Shown piece after piece: positions 18,669-28,810 of a stretch of DNA of 64,000 nt (within the stretch, counting starts at the first letter, position 1; every line of letters starts with the position of its first letter). This stretch comes from Pantoea sp. Eser (GTDB lineage: Bacteria > Pseudomonadota > Gammaproteobacteria > Enterobacterales > Enterobacteriaceae), in assembly GCA_009830035.1 (NCBI GenBank), contig SZZY01000007.1:124001-188000 (forward strand), given 5' to 3'. The notes beneath the pieces were generated by a model. That model had not been told where the DNA came from. It saw nothing but the letters and a program-made list of their open reading frames with translations, and ran no database searches. The position numbers were made by a program, and so were the translations under genes.

Positions 18669-19600
18669 TTAGTCGGGCATCGCCTCCGCGGGAATAATCG
18701 CGCCGCGATGCTGAATCACGGTGCTGGCGGTGAGATGGCCCCGTTGCGCAGCGGCTTCGGCTGAAGCGCCGGTCAGACGGCGGGCCAGATAACCGGCACT
18801 GAACGAGTCGCCAGCGGCGGTGGTATCAATCACTTTTTCCTTCGCCAGACGCACCGCCGGAACATCCGTCAGGGGGGCATCCCCTACGGGGACCAGGCAC
18901 GATTCTGCGCCGCGTTTAATCACAATTTCACTGGCACCCGCCTGGCGAGTGTGGGCAATCACCGCCTCCAGCGGCTGTTCGCCCCACAGCAGATGCTCAT
19001 CATCCAGCGTCAGACAAAGCGGTATCGGTGCGGTTAAGCATGGCGCGGTAAGCCGCCTGCGCGCTGGCCTGATCCGCCCATAAGCGTGGACGATAGTTGT
19101 TATCAAAAATCACCTTACCGCCATTAGCCCGACAGCGGTCCAGCAGCTGCATCAGCTTATCACGGCTGGCCGGGGCTAAAATCGCCAGGCTGATGCCGCT
19201 CAGGTAGAGAGTCATAGTGCGCCAGCTGCTGACAGATCGCCTCTGACTGAGGACTGTCGAGCCAGTAACGGGCTGCGGCATCGCTGCGCCAGTACCAGAA
19301 GGTTCGCTCGCCTTCAGCATCGGTTTCAATCACATACAGGCCGGGCATCTTGTTGTCGAGGCGCTGGATCAGATCGGTATTGACCCTCTCCTGCTGCCAG
19401 GCAGCGATCATCTGATCGCTGAAGGAGTCGACGCCGAGTGCAGTAACATAATCGACCCGAAGCTGATCTTCATCCATCTGGCGGGCGAGGTAGGCCGCAG
19501 TATTCAGCGTATCGCCGCCAAAGCCGCGTTTAATGTTCTCATCCTTTTCGGACAGCTCAATCATGCATTCACCAATAATGGCAATTTTTTTCTGCGTCAT
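18669..19600 (-). pseudogene. kdgK: Frameshifted 2-keto-3-deoxygluconate kinase KdgK
   Basis: KdgK phosphorylates KDG before Entner-Doudoroff cleavage, serving pectin and hexuronate catabolism. The N-terminus MTQKKIAIIGECMIELSEKD and the PfkB signature region IDTTAAGDSFSAGYLARRLT near the C-terminus are clear. Two frameshifts separate three blocks: near 19210 (HYDSL instead of the expected HYDYLYLSG) and near 19015 (an extra base before LTLDDEHLLWGEQPL). Total span equals an intact ~309-aa gene within one base, so the lesions are small indels. Upstream divergent neighbour is pdeH, also broken. Confidence 0.93.
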
Positions 19601-19883
19601 GGTTTTAGACCTGTAGTGAAATATCGCCTTAGTCTCGCGTCTGGTATGGCAGACGTCAATGGTTTTAAAGCGGTGTTTTAATTTAAATTAAGGTGACGAA
19701 TGGCGGCGATCGCGCTGATAAAGAGGGCTATTTTTGGCTTGTTTTGGCGATAGCGTCTCATTAAAGGTTGGTAAACTCCCCGCTTTAATGTGGCCGGACA
19801 TTTCATCAAGCGATCACAGGCATGGTCGATAATCGCCGCTGAGTCGCCAATTTTGAGCGCTCATTACCAACCAGGAAAATATC
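19601..19883. promoter_or_regulatory. kdgK-pdeH divergent intergenic region
   Basis: 283 bp between divergently oriented kdgK and pdeH, where promoters of both should lie. The segment 19670-19690 is AT-rich. In E. coli pdeH has a FliA flagellar promoter and kdgK is controlled by KdgR; I searched by eye and found no convincing match to either. Confidence 0.4.
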
Positions 19884-20663
19884 ATGGTGATGGAGAGTAT
19901 TAGTCAATGGCTACCTTTTTTAACTGACCTCAACTCCCAACCGGAAACGCCGCATTTTTGGCACCAATGCCAACGATTTTATTGCTTCCAGCCGATTTAT
20001 CAGGTCACGGGGCGGTTGCTGGCAATCGAGTTGCTGACGGCCATTACCCATCCATCTGCACCGGAAGAAATCCTGTCGCCGGAAGCCTATTTTGCCGGGC
20101 TTGAAATTGCGCAGCGGCTGCATGTGGTACAGGAACAACTCGAACTGTTAACGCATAACGCAGTGGGCACCTTTCTTCGAGCAGAATGCGGTGGTCGCCT
20201 CGGTCAACATTGATGGGCCGTCGCTGTTGTCTATTCAGCATCATCCGGCGTCCGCAGCCTGATTGTCCGCCTGCCCTGGGTACGCTTTGAACTGACAGAA
20301 CACCATGTCCTGCCACAGGAAGAGATGATCGCCCAGATGCCGGAGCTCGGGCCGCTGTGGCTGGATGATTTTGGATCCGGCATGGCCAATTTCTCGGCGC
20401 TGACTGAACTGAGATATGACTATATCAAACTGTCGCGCGAGCTGTTTATCCTGCTGCGCAACTCCGATGAAGGACGCAGCCTGTTTTCGATGCTGCTGGC
20501 GCTGATCAACCGCTACTGTAACGGGGTGATCGTTGAAGGGGTGGAAACTGAGGACGAGTGGCAGCAGGTCAGAAGTTCACCCGCTATCGCCGCGCAGGGC
20601 TATTTCTTTTCGCGTCCGCTCCCATTTTCTAAGTTGAATCATCTTACTATCCAGCTTCCCTGA
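19884..20663 (+). pseudogene. pdeH: Frameshifted c-di-GMP phosphodiesterase PdeH (YhjH)
   Basis: PdeH is the main flagellar-regulon EAL phosphodiesterase that lowers c-di-GMP for motility in E. coli. The first frame reads MVMESISQWLPFL through AIELLTAITHP (EAL equivalent ELL, as in PdeH). It breaks near 20172, where an extra T turns FFEQNAVVASVNIDG out of frame. A second shift near 20248 (minus one) restores the first frame for LDDFGSGMANFSALTELRYD and GVIVEGVETEDEW. The ~26 codons between hit stops, so the net-zero pair does not rescue the gene. As written it is inactive. Confidence 0.9.
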
Positions 20664-20726
20664 CCCCGTTGCCCACGGTCTCGACTATCTTTAACGGAGA
20701 CCGTGAAAGTGCAAGGAGAAAGCGCA

Positions 20727-22787
20727 ATGTCGCCTATCGGGAAAATAGTCAGTTGGGTTGCAGGAATTCTGTTGTTGTTAATCGTTATCATCATCGTAGT
20801 GGTCGCCACCTTTGACTGGAACCGACTGAAACCCGCCATCAATAATAAAGTCACCACCGAACTCAATCGTCCGTTTGCGATACGCGGCGATCTGGGCGTC
20901 GACTGGGCGCGCAATCCGCAGGAGCAGGGCTGGCGGCGCTGGGTGCCGTGGCCGCAGCTGCATGCGGAAGATATCATGCTGGGCAATCCGCCCGATATTC
21001 CCGACCTGACCATGGTGCATCTGCAGAGGGTCGATGCCACGCTGGCCCCGCTGGCGTTACTGCATAAAGAGCTGTTCATCCCGTGGATTAAATTGCAGCG
21101 GCCCGATGCGCGGCTGGTTCAGACCGCCGATAAGAAAAATAACTGGACTTTCAATCTCGCCAACAGCGACAGCAAAGACCAGCACACGGCACCTTCGGCC
21201 TGGTCGTTCCGCCTCGATAACATCCTGTTCGATCAAGGCCAGATTCGCTATCGCGATGCGATTAACCACGCCGATGTGACGGTACAGGTTAATCCGTTGG
21301 GTAAAACGGTGCCATATGGTCAGATCGCGGGCGGTGACGATCAGCAGCAGGGCGCAGGCGACTTTGTCTTCGGCTGGCAGGCGCGCGGAACCTACAACAA
21401 CGAGAAGCTGAACGGTGAAGGCAAGATTGGCGGAATGCTGTCGCTGCGCAGCCAGACGACGCTGTTCCCGGTGCAGGCCGATATCCGCAACGGCACCACG
21501 CGCGTGCAGGTGACCGGTGGGGTGAAAGACCCGATGAATCTCGGCGGACTGGATGTGAGACTGCGCTTCTCCGGTGACACGCTGGCGAATCTGTATGGGC
21601 TGACCGGTGTGCTGTTGCCTGACACGCCCCCGTACGAAACCGATGGTCACTTGATCGCGAAATTCAACGACGATAAGGGCGCGGTCTACCACTATCAGAA
21701 ATTTAACGGTCACATTGGCGACAGCGATATTCATGGTTCGCTGACCTACAGCCAGGGCAAACCGCGCCCCCGACTCAGCGGCGAGCTGACCTCTGGCCAA
21801 CTGCGGATGGCCGATCTGGGGCCGCTGATTGGGGTCGACTCCGGTAAAGGCAGCGACAAAACCGCGCAGGCAAAATCGCGTCGCGGTGAGAAATCGAGCC
21901 AGCCCGCCGATCGGGTGTTGCCACACGATCGGTTCGATACTAAAAACTGGGACGTGATGGATGCCGACGTTAAGTTCAGCGGAAAACGCATTGAACACAG
22001 CAATTCGCTGCCGTTGAGCGACCTTTACACCCATCTGCAGCTGAAAAATGGCGATCTACTGCTCGATTCCCTGCGGTTTGGCATGGCGGGCGGCACCCTC
22101 AACAGCACTATACGGCTGGAAGGCGATCGCACGCCGATGCGCGGCCGGGCTGACATTCATGCGCGTAAACTGCGCTTGCGCCAGCTGTTCCCGAATGTTC
22201 AGGCGATGCAAAACAGTTTCGGTCAGCTAAACGGCGATGCCAGCTTTACCGGCACCGGCAACTCGGTGGCCGATCTGCTGGCGACCAGTAACGGTCAGCT
22301 GAAGCTGCTGATGAACGACGGCATGATCAGCCGTAGCCTAATGGAGATTGCCGGACTGAACGTCGGTAACTACGTGGTGGGCAAGCTGTTTGGCGACGAT
22401 CAGGTGCGGATTAACTGCGCCGCTACCCATATCAAACTGCAAAACGGTCTGGCGACGCCAAACCTGTTTGTGTTTGATACCGAAAATGCGGTGATTAACG
22501 TCACCGGCAACGCCAACTTTGCCAACGAGCGGATGGATCTTTCGGTCAATCCGGAGAGTAAAGGGTTGCGCATCATCACGCTGCGTTCACCGCTCTATGT
22601 GCGCGGCACCTTTAAAAATCCGGATGCCGGCGTTAAAGCCGGTCCACTGCTGGCCCGTGGCGCAGCGGCAGTGGCGCTGGGCACCGTTGTCGGCCCGGCT
22701 GCGGCATTGCTGGCACTGATTTCGCCGAGTGATAACGACGATAACCAGTGCAGCACCGTATTGCAGCAGATGAAGCAGCAGAAGTAA
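20727..22787 (+). CDS. yhjG: AsmA-family inner-membrane protein YhjG
   Basis: 686-aa AsmA-like protein: one N-terminal TM helix (IVSWVAGILLLLIVIIIVVV), then a long periplasmic region that in this family forms a beta-rich bridge thought to move lipids between membranes. The conserved FDWNRLKPAINNKV and the C-terminal KGLRIITLRSPLYVRGTFKNP blocks are present. The ATG at 20727 (MSPIGKIV) matches the E. coli start and has AAGGAG 9 bp upstream; an earlier GTG in frame at 20703 is less likely. Its stop abuts the dead ppiC. Confidence 0.92.
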   Translation: MSPIGKIVSWVAGILLLLIVIIIVVVATFDWNRLKPAINNKVTTELNRPFAIRGDLGVDWARNPQEQGWRRWVPWPQLHAEDIMLGNPPDIPDLTMVHLQRVDATLAPLALLHKELFIPWIKLQRPDARLVQTADKKNNWTFNLANSDSKDQHTAPSAWSFRLDNILFDQGQIRYRDAINHADVTVQVNPLGKTVPYGQIAGGDDQQQGAGDFVFGWQARGTYNNEKLNGEGKIGGMLSLRSQTTLFPVQADIRNGTTRVQVTGGVKDPMNLGGLDVRLRFSGDTLANLYGLTGVLLPDTPPYETDGHLIAKFNDDKGAVYHYQKFNGHIGDSDIHGSLTYSQGKPRPRLSGELTSGQLRMADLGPLIGVDSGKGSDKTAQAKSRRGEKSSQPADRVLPHDRFDTKNWDVMDADVKFSGKRIEHSNSLPLSDLYTHLQLKNGDLLLDSLRFGMAGGTLNSTIRLEGDRTPMRGRADIHARKLRLRQLFPNVQAMQNSFGQLNGDASFTGTGNSVADLLATSNGQLKLLMNDGMISRSLMEIAGLNVGNYVVGKLFGDDQVRINCAATHIKLQNGLATPNLFVFDTENAVINVTGNANFANERMDLSVNPESKGLRIITLRSPLYVRGTFKNPDAGVKAGPLLARGAAAVALGTVVGPAAALLALISPSDNDDNQCSTVLQQMKQQK

Positions 22788-23070
22788 TCAGCTGCGGTAG
22801 AGCACTTTGATAATGTGATAACCAAAACCGGTTTTTACCGGCCCGTAAGGCGTTAACAGCGGGCAGGTAAAGACCGCTTTATCAAAGGCCGGCACCATCT
22901 ACCCCTGACGAAATTACCCCAAATCACCGCCATTGCGGCCAGAAAGACAGGTTGAGTGCTTCTTTGCCAGCTGCTGAAAATTGCCGCCCTTAGCCAGTTT
23001 CGCCAGAATCTCTTTTGCCAGCGCTTCCTCCTTGCACCAGGATGCGTAAAGCCGCCGCGGTTTTCGCCAT
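22788..23070 (-). pseudogene. ppiC: Dead peptidyl-prolyl isomerase PpiC
   Basis: PpiC is a ~93-aa cytoplasmic parvulin. On the minus strand the start MAKTAAALRILV is followed by an extra base near 23034, then KEEALAKEILAKLAKGGNFQ and LAKKHSTC in the next frame. That frame meets TAA at 22914-22916 (normally Glu) and TAG at 22899-22901 (normally Gln) before the conserved tail [13 protein letters not shown]. One frameshift plus two nonsense codons make it a clear pseudogene. It is adjacent to rep as in E. coli; ilvC, its other E. coli neighbour, is replaced by yhjG. Confidence 0.93.
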
Positions 23071-23145
23071 GTTGCTATCTCGGTTGTGTATAATTGCCGC
23101 CCAGTATAAACCCCTTTCTTTTGATTCAACTGAGCGATTTTTTCT

Positions 23146-25167
23146 ATGCGTTTAAACCCCAGCCAACAACGCGCCGTCGAACTTGTTACCGGTCCCTGTC
23201 TGGTGCTGGCGGGCGCGGGATCGGGCAAAACCCGCGTAATCAACAATAAAATCGCCCATCTGATTCGCGAGTGTGGCTACCAGGCTCGCCACATCGCGGC
23301 GGTCACCTTCACCAATAAAGCGTCGCGAGAGATGAAAGAGCGCGTGGCGCAGACGCTGGGCCGCAAAGAGGCGCGCGGCCTGATGATCTCGACTTTCCAT
23401 ACGTTGGGGCTGGAGATCATCAAGCGTGAAACCGCGGCGCTGGGCATGAAGTCCAGCTTTTCGCTGTTTGACGATCGGGATCAGCTTGGCCTGCTGAAAG
23501 AGCTGACCAAAGAGTGGCTGGAAGAGGATAAGACCCTGCTGCAACAGCTGATCTCTACCGTTTCAAACTGGAAAAACGATCTGGTCGATCCGCCCCGGGC
23601 GGCCGCACTGGCGCAATCGGAGCGCGATAAAATCTTCGCCCACTGCTATGCGCTCTACGACCAGCATCTTAAAGCCTGTAACGTGCTGGATTTTGAAGAT
23701 CTGATCCTGCTGCCGACGCTGCTGTTGCAGTGTAATCAGGAGGTGCGTGAACGCTGGCAACAGCGCATCCGCTATCTGCTGGTGGATGAGTATCAGGATA
23801 CCAACACCAGTCAGTATGAGCTGGTTAAGCTGCTGGTTGGCGCGCGGGCGCGCTTTACCGTGGTGGGCGATGACGATCAGTCAATCTACTCGTGGCGCGG
23901 GGCGCGACCCCAAAACCTGGTGCTGCTGAAAGAGGATTTCCCCGCGCTGGAAGTGGTGAAACTGGAGCAGAATTACCGCTCCTCCCAGCGCATCCTTAAA
24001 GCGGCGAATATCCTGATCGCCAATAATCCGCACGTGTTCGAGAAGCGCTTATTCTCAGAACTGGGCCAGGGCAGCGAGTTGAAGGTGGTGACCGCCAACA
24101 GTGAAGAGCACGAAGCGAAGCGGGTCACCGGTGAACTGATCGCCCATCACTTTATCAACAAGACGCAGTACAAAGACTACGCGATTCTCTACCGCGGCAA
24201 CCATCAGTCGCGGGTGTTTGAAAAGTTTCTGATGCAGAACCGTATTCCTTATCGCATCTCTGGCGGCACCTCGTTCTTTTCACGTCCGGAGATCAAGGAT
24301 CTGCTGGCTTATCTGCGCGTCCTGACCAATCCCGACGATGACAGCGCCTTTTTGCGCATCGTGAATACGCCGCGCCGCGAGATTGGCCCGGCGACGCTGC
24401 AAAAACTGGGCGAATGGGCAAACCTGCGCAATAAGAGTCTGTTTAACGCCAGCTTTGATGTCGGGCTGGGGCAGACGCTGAGCGGGCGCGGGCTGGAACA
24501 TCTGCAACGCTTCACCCACTGGCTGGATGAGATTATCCAGCTAACCGAACGCGAGCCGGTGAATGCGGTGCGCGACCTGATTCGCGGCATCGATTACGAA
24601 AGCTGGCTGTTTGAAACTTCGGGCAGTCCGAAAGCGGCAGAAATGCGGATGAAGAACGTCAATACGCTGTTTCAGTGGATGACAGAAATGCTGGAAGGCA
24701 GCGATCTGGATGAGCCGATGACCCTGGCGCAGGTGGTGACGCGCTTTACCCTGCGCGACATGATGGAGCGCGGAGAAAGCTACGAAGAGCTTGATCAGGT
24801 ACAGCTGATGACGCTGCACGCCTCTAAAGGACTGGAGTTTCCCTATGTGTTTCTGGTGGGGATGGAAGAGGGACTGTTGCCACATCAGAGCAGCATTGAT
24901 GAGAACAATATTGAAGAGGAACGGCGTCTCGCTTACGTCGGCATCACCCGGGCGCAGAAGGAGCTGACCTTTACCTTATGTCGCGAACGTCGACAATATG
25001 GCGAGTTAGTGCGGCCGGAACCGAGTCGTTTTCTGCTGGAGCTGCCGCAGGACGATCTGTGGTGGGAAACAGAGCGCAAAGTGGTCAGTGCTGAAGAGCG
25101 GATGAAAACCGGGCAGAGCCGCGTGGCGGGCCTGAGAGCGATGCTGGATAAGGCGAAGAAAGGCTAA
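23146..25167 (+). CDS. rep: ATP-dependent DNA helicase Rep
   Basis: 3'-5' SF1A helicase that clears proteins ahead of replication forks and works with DnaB. 673 aa, as in E. coli, starting [16 protein letters not shown]. Motif [11 protein letters not shown] (about residue 22), motif Ia [10 protein letters not shown], motif II DEYQDTN, motif [16 protein letters not shown], motif IV LEQNYRS, motif V HASKGLEF and motif [10 protein letters not shown] are intact. It shares its fold with UvrD at 55007 in this window. No lesions; it ends convergent with gppA. Confidence 0.98.
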   Translation: MRLNPSQQRAVELVTGPCLVLAGAGSGKTRVINNKIAHLIRECGYQARHIAAVTFTNKASREMKERVAQTLGRKEARGLMISTFHTLGLEIIKRETAALGMKSSFSLFDDRDQLGLLKELTKEWLEEDKTLLQQLISTVSNWKNDLVDPPRAAALAQSERDKIFAHCYALYDQHLKACNVLDFEDLILLPTLLLQCNQEVRERWQQRIRYLLVDEYQDTNTSQYELVKLLVGARARFTVVGDDDQSIYSWRGARPQNLVLLKEDFPALEVVKLEQNYRSSQRILKAANILIANNPHVFEKRLFSELGQGSELKVVTANSEEHEAKRVTGELIAHHFINKTQYKDYAILYRGNHQSRVFEKFLMQNRIPYRISGGTSFFSRPEIKDLLAYLRVLTNPDDDSAFLRIVNTPRREIGPATLQKLGEWANLRNKSLFNASFDVGLGQTLSGRGLEHLQRFTHWLDEIIQLTEREPVNAVRDLIRGIDYESWLFETSGSPKAAEMRMKNVNTLFQWMTEMLEGSDLDEPMTLAQVVTRFTLRDMMERGESYEELDQVQLMTLHASKGLEFPYVFLVGMEEGLLPHQSSIDENNIEEERRLAYVGITRAQKELTFTLCRERRQYGELVRPEPSRFLLELPQDDLWWETERKVVSAEERMKTGQSRVAGLRAMLDKAKKG

Positions 25168-25179
25168 GCCGCAGGCAAA

Positions 25180-25211
25180 AGCGCTGAGGCGACGGCGGTT
25201 CGCCTCACGCT
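25180..25211. terminator. Convergent rep/gppA hairpin
   Basis: AGCGCTGAGGCGA-cggcggt-TCGCCTCACGCT forms a 12-bp stem with one mismatch plus an unpaired base between the rep and gppA stops. No strong U tract is present; a bidirectional terminator role is probable. Confidence 0.55.
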
Positions 25212-25239
25212 GACTTCATGACCGTCGATTACGACAGGG

Positions 25240-26709
25240 TCAATAACCAGTGCACATAGGACTGATAATGGCTCTCCTGCTCCAGCAGCTCGGTGCGTAA
25301 CGGATGCGCCTCCAGCCAGCCGGCAAGGTGAGATGCAGTGCATCATCGTCGGCCTGCAGCCGGACCGCGGGCAGGGTATCGTCGCGACGGCGACTGGAGA
25401 AGATGATCGCCAGACGCAGCAGACGACACATCCGTTCCGCCAAGCGCGGCGGTAAGGCGTTTTGCTGCGTCAGCAGCGCCAGGTCGATACTGCCGCTCTG
25501 GTTTTGCAGCAGACAGGCCAGCAACTTCTTCTGCGCCGGGGTAAAGCCAGGCAGATCGAGGTGACGAACCAGGTAAGCCGCGTGCTGCGGCGCATGACGG
25601 AAGTCGACGCTCAGACCAATTTCGTGAATAGCGCAGGCGCTGGGCAGCAGGTCACGACAGCGCTGATCCAGCTTCCACAGCGTACAGACCTGACGGAAAA
25701 AACTTTCTGCCAGCTGACGGACCCGATCGGCTTGCTCAACATCAATGCTAAAACGACGCTGCACGTTCTGTAGCGTGCGGGTGCGGATATCGCGATCGAT
25801 CGGCAGGTGCAGCATGCAGTAGATCAGCCCTTCACGCAGCGCGCCGCCAGCCAGCGTCATGCTATCAATACTGAGTTCCTGGAAGATGGCGATCAGAATC
25901 GACAGGCCGCTGGGAAACACCAGCGCCCGTTCCAGCGTCAGTCCTTCAATTTCCAGCTCTTCCAGCTTGCCGCACTGAATGGCGCGTTGCTTCAGCTGCT
26001 GCAGTTTATTCAGGGTGATGCGCTCATCCATGCCCTGCGCCACCATGATCTCCTGCAGCGCCTGCACCGTGCCAGAGGCGCCGACACAGGCTTGCCAGCC
26101 CTGTTGACGCAGTTGCGCGGCGATCGGATGGATGATTTCACGTGCCGCCTGTTCAGCCTGGTCAAAGTTCTCCTTCGCCAGATGCCGATCGCTGAAAAAG
26201 CGTTCCAGCCAGGTGACGCAGCTCATCGACAGGCTGAACAATACCGTGGCGTCCGAGCCATCACCTGTCGCCAGCTCAGTGCTGCCGCCGCCGATATCCA
26301 CCACTAAACGCTGATCGGAACCGCCGGTGGTGTGCGCCACGCCCTGATAAATCAGGCGCGCCTCTTCTTCACCGCTGATCACGTTGATGGTACAGCCGAG
26401 AAGCTGTTGCGCCGTATTGAGAAATTCCTGCGCATTCGCTGCCAGACGCAGCGTGGCGGTCGCCACCACGCGGATCTGATCGAGAGGAATGTCCTGCAGT
26501 TGTTCAGAGAACAGTTTGAGGCATTGCCAGCCGCGCGTCATCGCCTCAGCTGACAAATGGTTGCTTTTATCCAGACCGGCAGCAAGGCGTATCTTGCGCT
26601 TAATTTTCGCGATGGTCTGAATACTGCCAGACACCTCGCGCACCACCAACATATGAAAGCTGTTAGAACCTAAATCAATCGCAGCATAAAGTGACGATGC
26701 GCTTAGCAT
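25240..26709 (-). CDS. gppA: ppGpp/exopolyphosphatase GppA with frameshifted C-terminus
   Basis: GppA converts pppGpp to ppGpp and cleaves polyphosphate (Ppx/GppA, ASKHA fold). The start at 26709 ([20 protein letters not shown]) matches E. coli; an in-frame upstream ATG is less likely. The phosphate-binding [11 protein letters not shown] and the C-terminal HD-like region [20 protein letters not shown] are intact. Near 25316 a small deletion in a CTGG-rich stretch shifts the frame, so the last ~24 residues read [13 protein letters not shown] onward instead of the family tail; the original frame would have ended at 25229 with HWLLTLS. The catalytic part survives, so activity is possible. Confidence 0.9.
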   Translation of the reverse strand: MLSASSLYAAIDLGSNSFHMLVVREVSGSIQTIAKIKRKIRLAAGLDKSNHLSAEAMTRGWQCLKLFSEQLQDIPLDQIRVVATATLRLAANAQEFLNTAQQLLGCTINVISGEEEARLIYQGVAHTTGGSDQRLVVDIGGGSTELATGDGSDATVLFSLSMSCVTWLERFFSDRHLAKENFDQAEQAAREIIHPIAAQLRQQGWQACVGASGTVQALQEIMVAQGMDERITLNKLQQLKQRAIQCGKLEELEIEGLTLERALVFPSGLSILIAIFQELSIDSMTLAGGALREGLIYCMLHLPIDRDIRTRTLQNVQRRFSIDVEQADRVRQLAESFFRQVCTLWKLDQRCRDLLPSACAIHEIGLSVDFRHAPQHAAYLVRHLDLPGFTPAQKKLLACLLQNQSGSIDLALLTQQNALPPRLAERMCRLLRLAIIFSSRRRDDTLPAVRLQADDDALHLTLPAGWRRIRYAPSCWSRRAIISPMCTGY

Positions 26710-26716
26710 GGTGAGC

Positions 26717-28009
26717 TTAACCCGAACGTTTACGGTTGTTGTTGCGTGGTGCACCGCGACGATTGGCGTTATTTCCTCCGCGACGCGGACCGTTACCGGT
26801 GCGGCTACGCGCCAGACGTTTAGGCGGCGGCAGATCGGTCAGTAGCGCATCGCTGTTGTACTTGCTGACCGGAATGCTGTGACCAATGTACTCTTCAATC
26901 GCCGGCAGGTTCAGCGCGTACTCTTCACAGGCCAGGCTGATAGAGTGTCCGCTGGCGCCCGCGCGACCCGTACGACCGATACGGTGCACGTAATCTTCGC
27001 AATCGTCCGGCAGATCGTAGTTAAACACGTGGGTGACGGCAGGAATATGCAGACCACGGGCGGCAACGTCAGTCGCGACCAGAATATCCACATCCCCTTC
27101 GGTGAAGTCGTCAAGAATGCACAGGCGCTTCTTCTGAGCGACATCACCGGTCAGCAGGCCGACACGATGACCATCCGCAGCCAGATGGCCCCAGATATCT
27201 TCGCAACGGTGCTTGGTGTTGGCGAACACAATGGCGCGATCTGGCCATTCTTCTTCCAGCAGGGTTTGCAGCAGGCGCATTTTATGTTCGTTAGACGGAT
27301 AGAAAAGCTCTTCCTGAATGCGGTGGCCGGTTTTCTGTTCCGGTTCCACTTCGACATATTCAGCACTGTTCATGTGCTCAAACGCCAGTTCACGTACCCG
27401 ATAAGAGAGGGTGGCGGAGAACAGCATGCTGAGGCGCTGGGTCGCCGCGGGCATCCGACGGAACAGCCAGCGGATATCTTTAATAAAGCCGAGATCGAAC
27501 ATGCGGTCGGCTTCGTCCAGCACCATGACCTGGATGGCACCGAGGTTAATGTGGTTTTGCTTCGCGTAATCGATCAGACGACCGGTTGTCCCGACCAGAA
27601 TGTCGACGCCTTGCTCCAGCACTTTCAGCTGTTTATCGTAGCCATCACCGCCGTAAGCTAGACCCAGCTTCAGGCCCGTTGAGGCGGTAAGCGGTTCTGC
27701 ATCGGCATGAATTTGCACTGCAAGTTCACGCGTTGGCGCGAGAATTAACGCCCGCGGCTGGTTAACCTGACGACCTTCAGCCGCAGGATGAGAGAGAATA
27801 TGATGAAAAGTTGACGTCAGAAACGCCATCGTTTTGCCGGTACCGGTTTGCGCCTGGCCTGCAACATCACGCCCGGAAAGCGTAAAGGGCAGGGCTAACG
27901 CCTGAATCGGCGTGCAGTATTGAAAGCCTTTACTATCAAGGGCTTCAACCACTTTTGGGTGCAGGGCGAAGTTGGAAAACTTCTGTTCAGTTAAGTGTGT
28001 TTTGCTCAT
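26717..28009 (-). CDS. rhlB: DEAD-box RNA helicase RhlB
   Basis: RNA helicase of the degradosome that unwinds substrates for PNPase. 430 aa (E. coli 421). Motifs: Q-motif FSNFALHP with the following TPIQALALP, Walker [21 protein letters not shown] at [16 protein letters not shown], and helicase C-terminal [13 protein letters not shown] and [10 protein letters not shown]. The basic tail [20 protein letters not shown] is typical. gppA begins 7 bp downstream in the same direction, as in E. coli. trxA diverges 117 bp away. Confidence 0.98.
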   Translation of the reverse strand: MSKTHLTEQKFSNFALHPKVVEALDSKGFQYCTPIQALALPFTLSGRDVAGQAQTGTGKTMAFLTSTFHHILSHPAAEGRQVNQPRALILAPTRELAVQIHADAEPLTASTGLKLGLAYGGDGYDKQLKVLEQGVDILVGTTGRLIDYAKQNHINLGAIQVMVLDEADRMFDLGFIKDIRWLFRRMPAATQRLSMLFSATLSYRVRELAFEHMNSAEYVEVEPEQKTGHRIQEELFYPSNEHKMRLLQTLLEEEWPDRAIVFANTKHRCEDIWGHLAADGHRVGLLTGDVAQKKRLCILDDFTEGDVDILVATDVAARGLHIPAVTHVFNYDLPDDCEDYVHRIGRTGRAGASGHSISLACEEYALNLPAIEEYIGHSIPVSKYNSDALLTDLPPPKRLARSRTGNGPRRGGNNANRRGAPRNNNRKRSG

Positions 28010-28126
28010 AGTGTGGTAGAATATCAGCTTACTATCGCTTTACGAAAGCGTATCCGATGAAATAAAGTTAACCTACATTGGTTTATATTACGCCAATTCG
28101 CCAGGCATAATCTTGTGGAGTAAAAC

Positions 28127-28459
28127 ATGAGCAGTGATAAAATCGTTCATCTGACTGATGACAGTTTCGATACCGACGTGCTGAAAGCCGACGGCGTTAC
28201 ACTGGTAGATTTCTGGGCTGAATGGTGTGGTCCTTGCAAAATGATCGCCCCAATCCTTGATGAAGTTGCAGAAGAGTATGATGGCAAACTGACCATCGCC
28301 AAGCTGAATATTGATGATAACCCAGGCACGGCACCGAAATACGGCATTCGTGGTATCCCGACGCTGCTGCTGTTTAAAAATGGTGAAGTCGCCGCGACCA
28401 AAGTGGGCGCGCTGTCTAAAGGCCAGCTGAAAGAGTTCCTGAACGCCAACCTGGCGTAA
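28127..28459 (+). CDS. trxA: Thioredoxin 1
   Basis: Cytoplasmic disulphide reductase for ribonucleotide reductase, methionine sulphoxide reductase and others. 110 aa with the active site WCGPCKM (about residue 33), the cis-proline GIPTL and the E. coli-like tail [13 protein letters not shown]. There is one residue more than E. coli at the N-terminus (MSSDK rather than MSDK). It diverges from rhlB and precedes rho. Confidence 0.98.
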   Translation: MSSDKIVHLTDDSFDTDVLKADGVTLVDFWAEWCGPCKMIAPILDEVAEEYDGKLTIAKLNIDDNPGTAPKYGIRGIPTLLLFKNGEVAATKVGALSKGQLKEFLNANLA

Positions 28460-28810
28460 TTCAGGGCTGAACGTTCGGCAGTGGTGAATTTATCTTCTGC
28501 TGCTGGACGTTCGCTTTCAGGCGTGCTAAGTTGCCGATACTGCATTACGAACTTACCTTGTAGTTAGCATCTAAAGTTTTCCCTTGTTGAACCCTGTCGC
28601 ACTGTACCTTATAAAGATAGAACGGTTTAGCAATCTGACGGTTAGCTCCAACTCTGGCATCGCAATCGACCGTCTCCTCGCTTCCAGGTCGCCATCCCAG
28701 ACGATGATCGTCGAGAAGAGTCGAAAAGAGCCATTAACGGCATGGATTAATTGCCATACCATTCACGACAAACATTTCGAGTATTACCCCGAGTTTAAGA
28801 ACCCATCACT
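28460..28810 (+). promoter_or_regulatory. rho leader region
   Basis: 351 bp between trxA and rho with no supported gene. In E. coli this interval carries the rho promoter, a leader peptide (rhoL) and Rho-dependent autoregulatory termination. I could not match the E. coli rhoL peptide. A 76-codon frame from a TTG at 28584 overlaps the rho start by ATGA but has no family resemblance, so I leave it uncalled. Autoregulation here is inferred from E. coli. Confidence 0.5.

Noticed and set aside
19620..19880. FliA (flagellar) promoter for pdeH and KdgR box for kdgK
   Set aside because: Candidate TAAA-N15-GCCGATAA and palindromic KdgR-like matches were too poor to report.
20165..20255. pdeH +1/-1 pair as programmed frameshifting
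   Set aside because: No slippery heptamer or pseudoknot is apparent and kdgK beside it is also broken; mutation is simpler.
21057..22034. Long minus-strand frame (325 codons) inside yhjG
   Set aside because: It is antisense to a well-conserved AsmA-family gene; His/Arg-rich composition is typical of antisense reading in GC-rich enteric genes.
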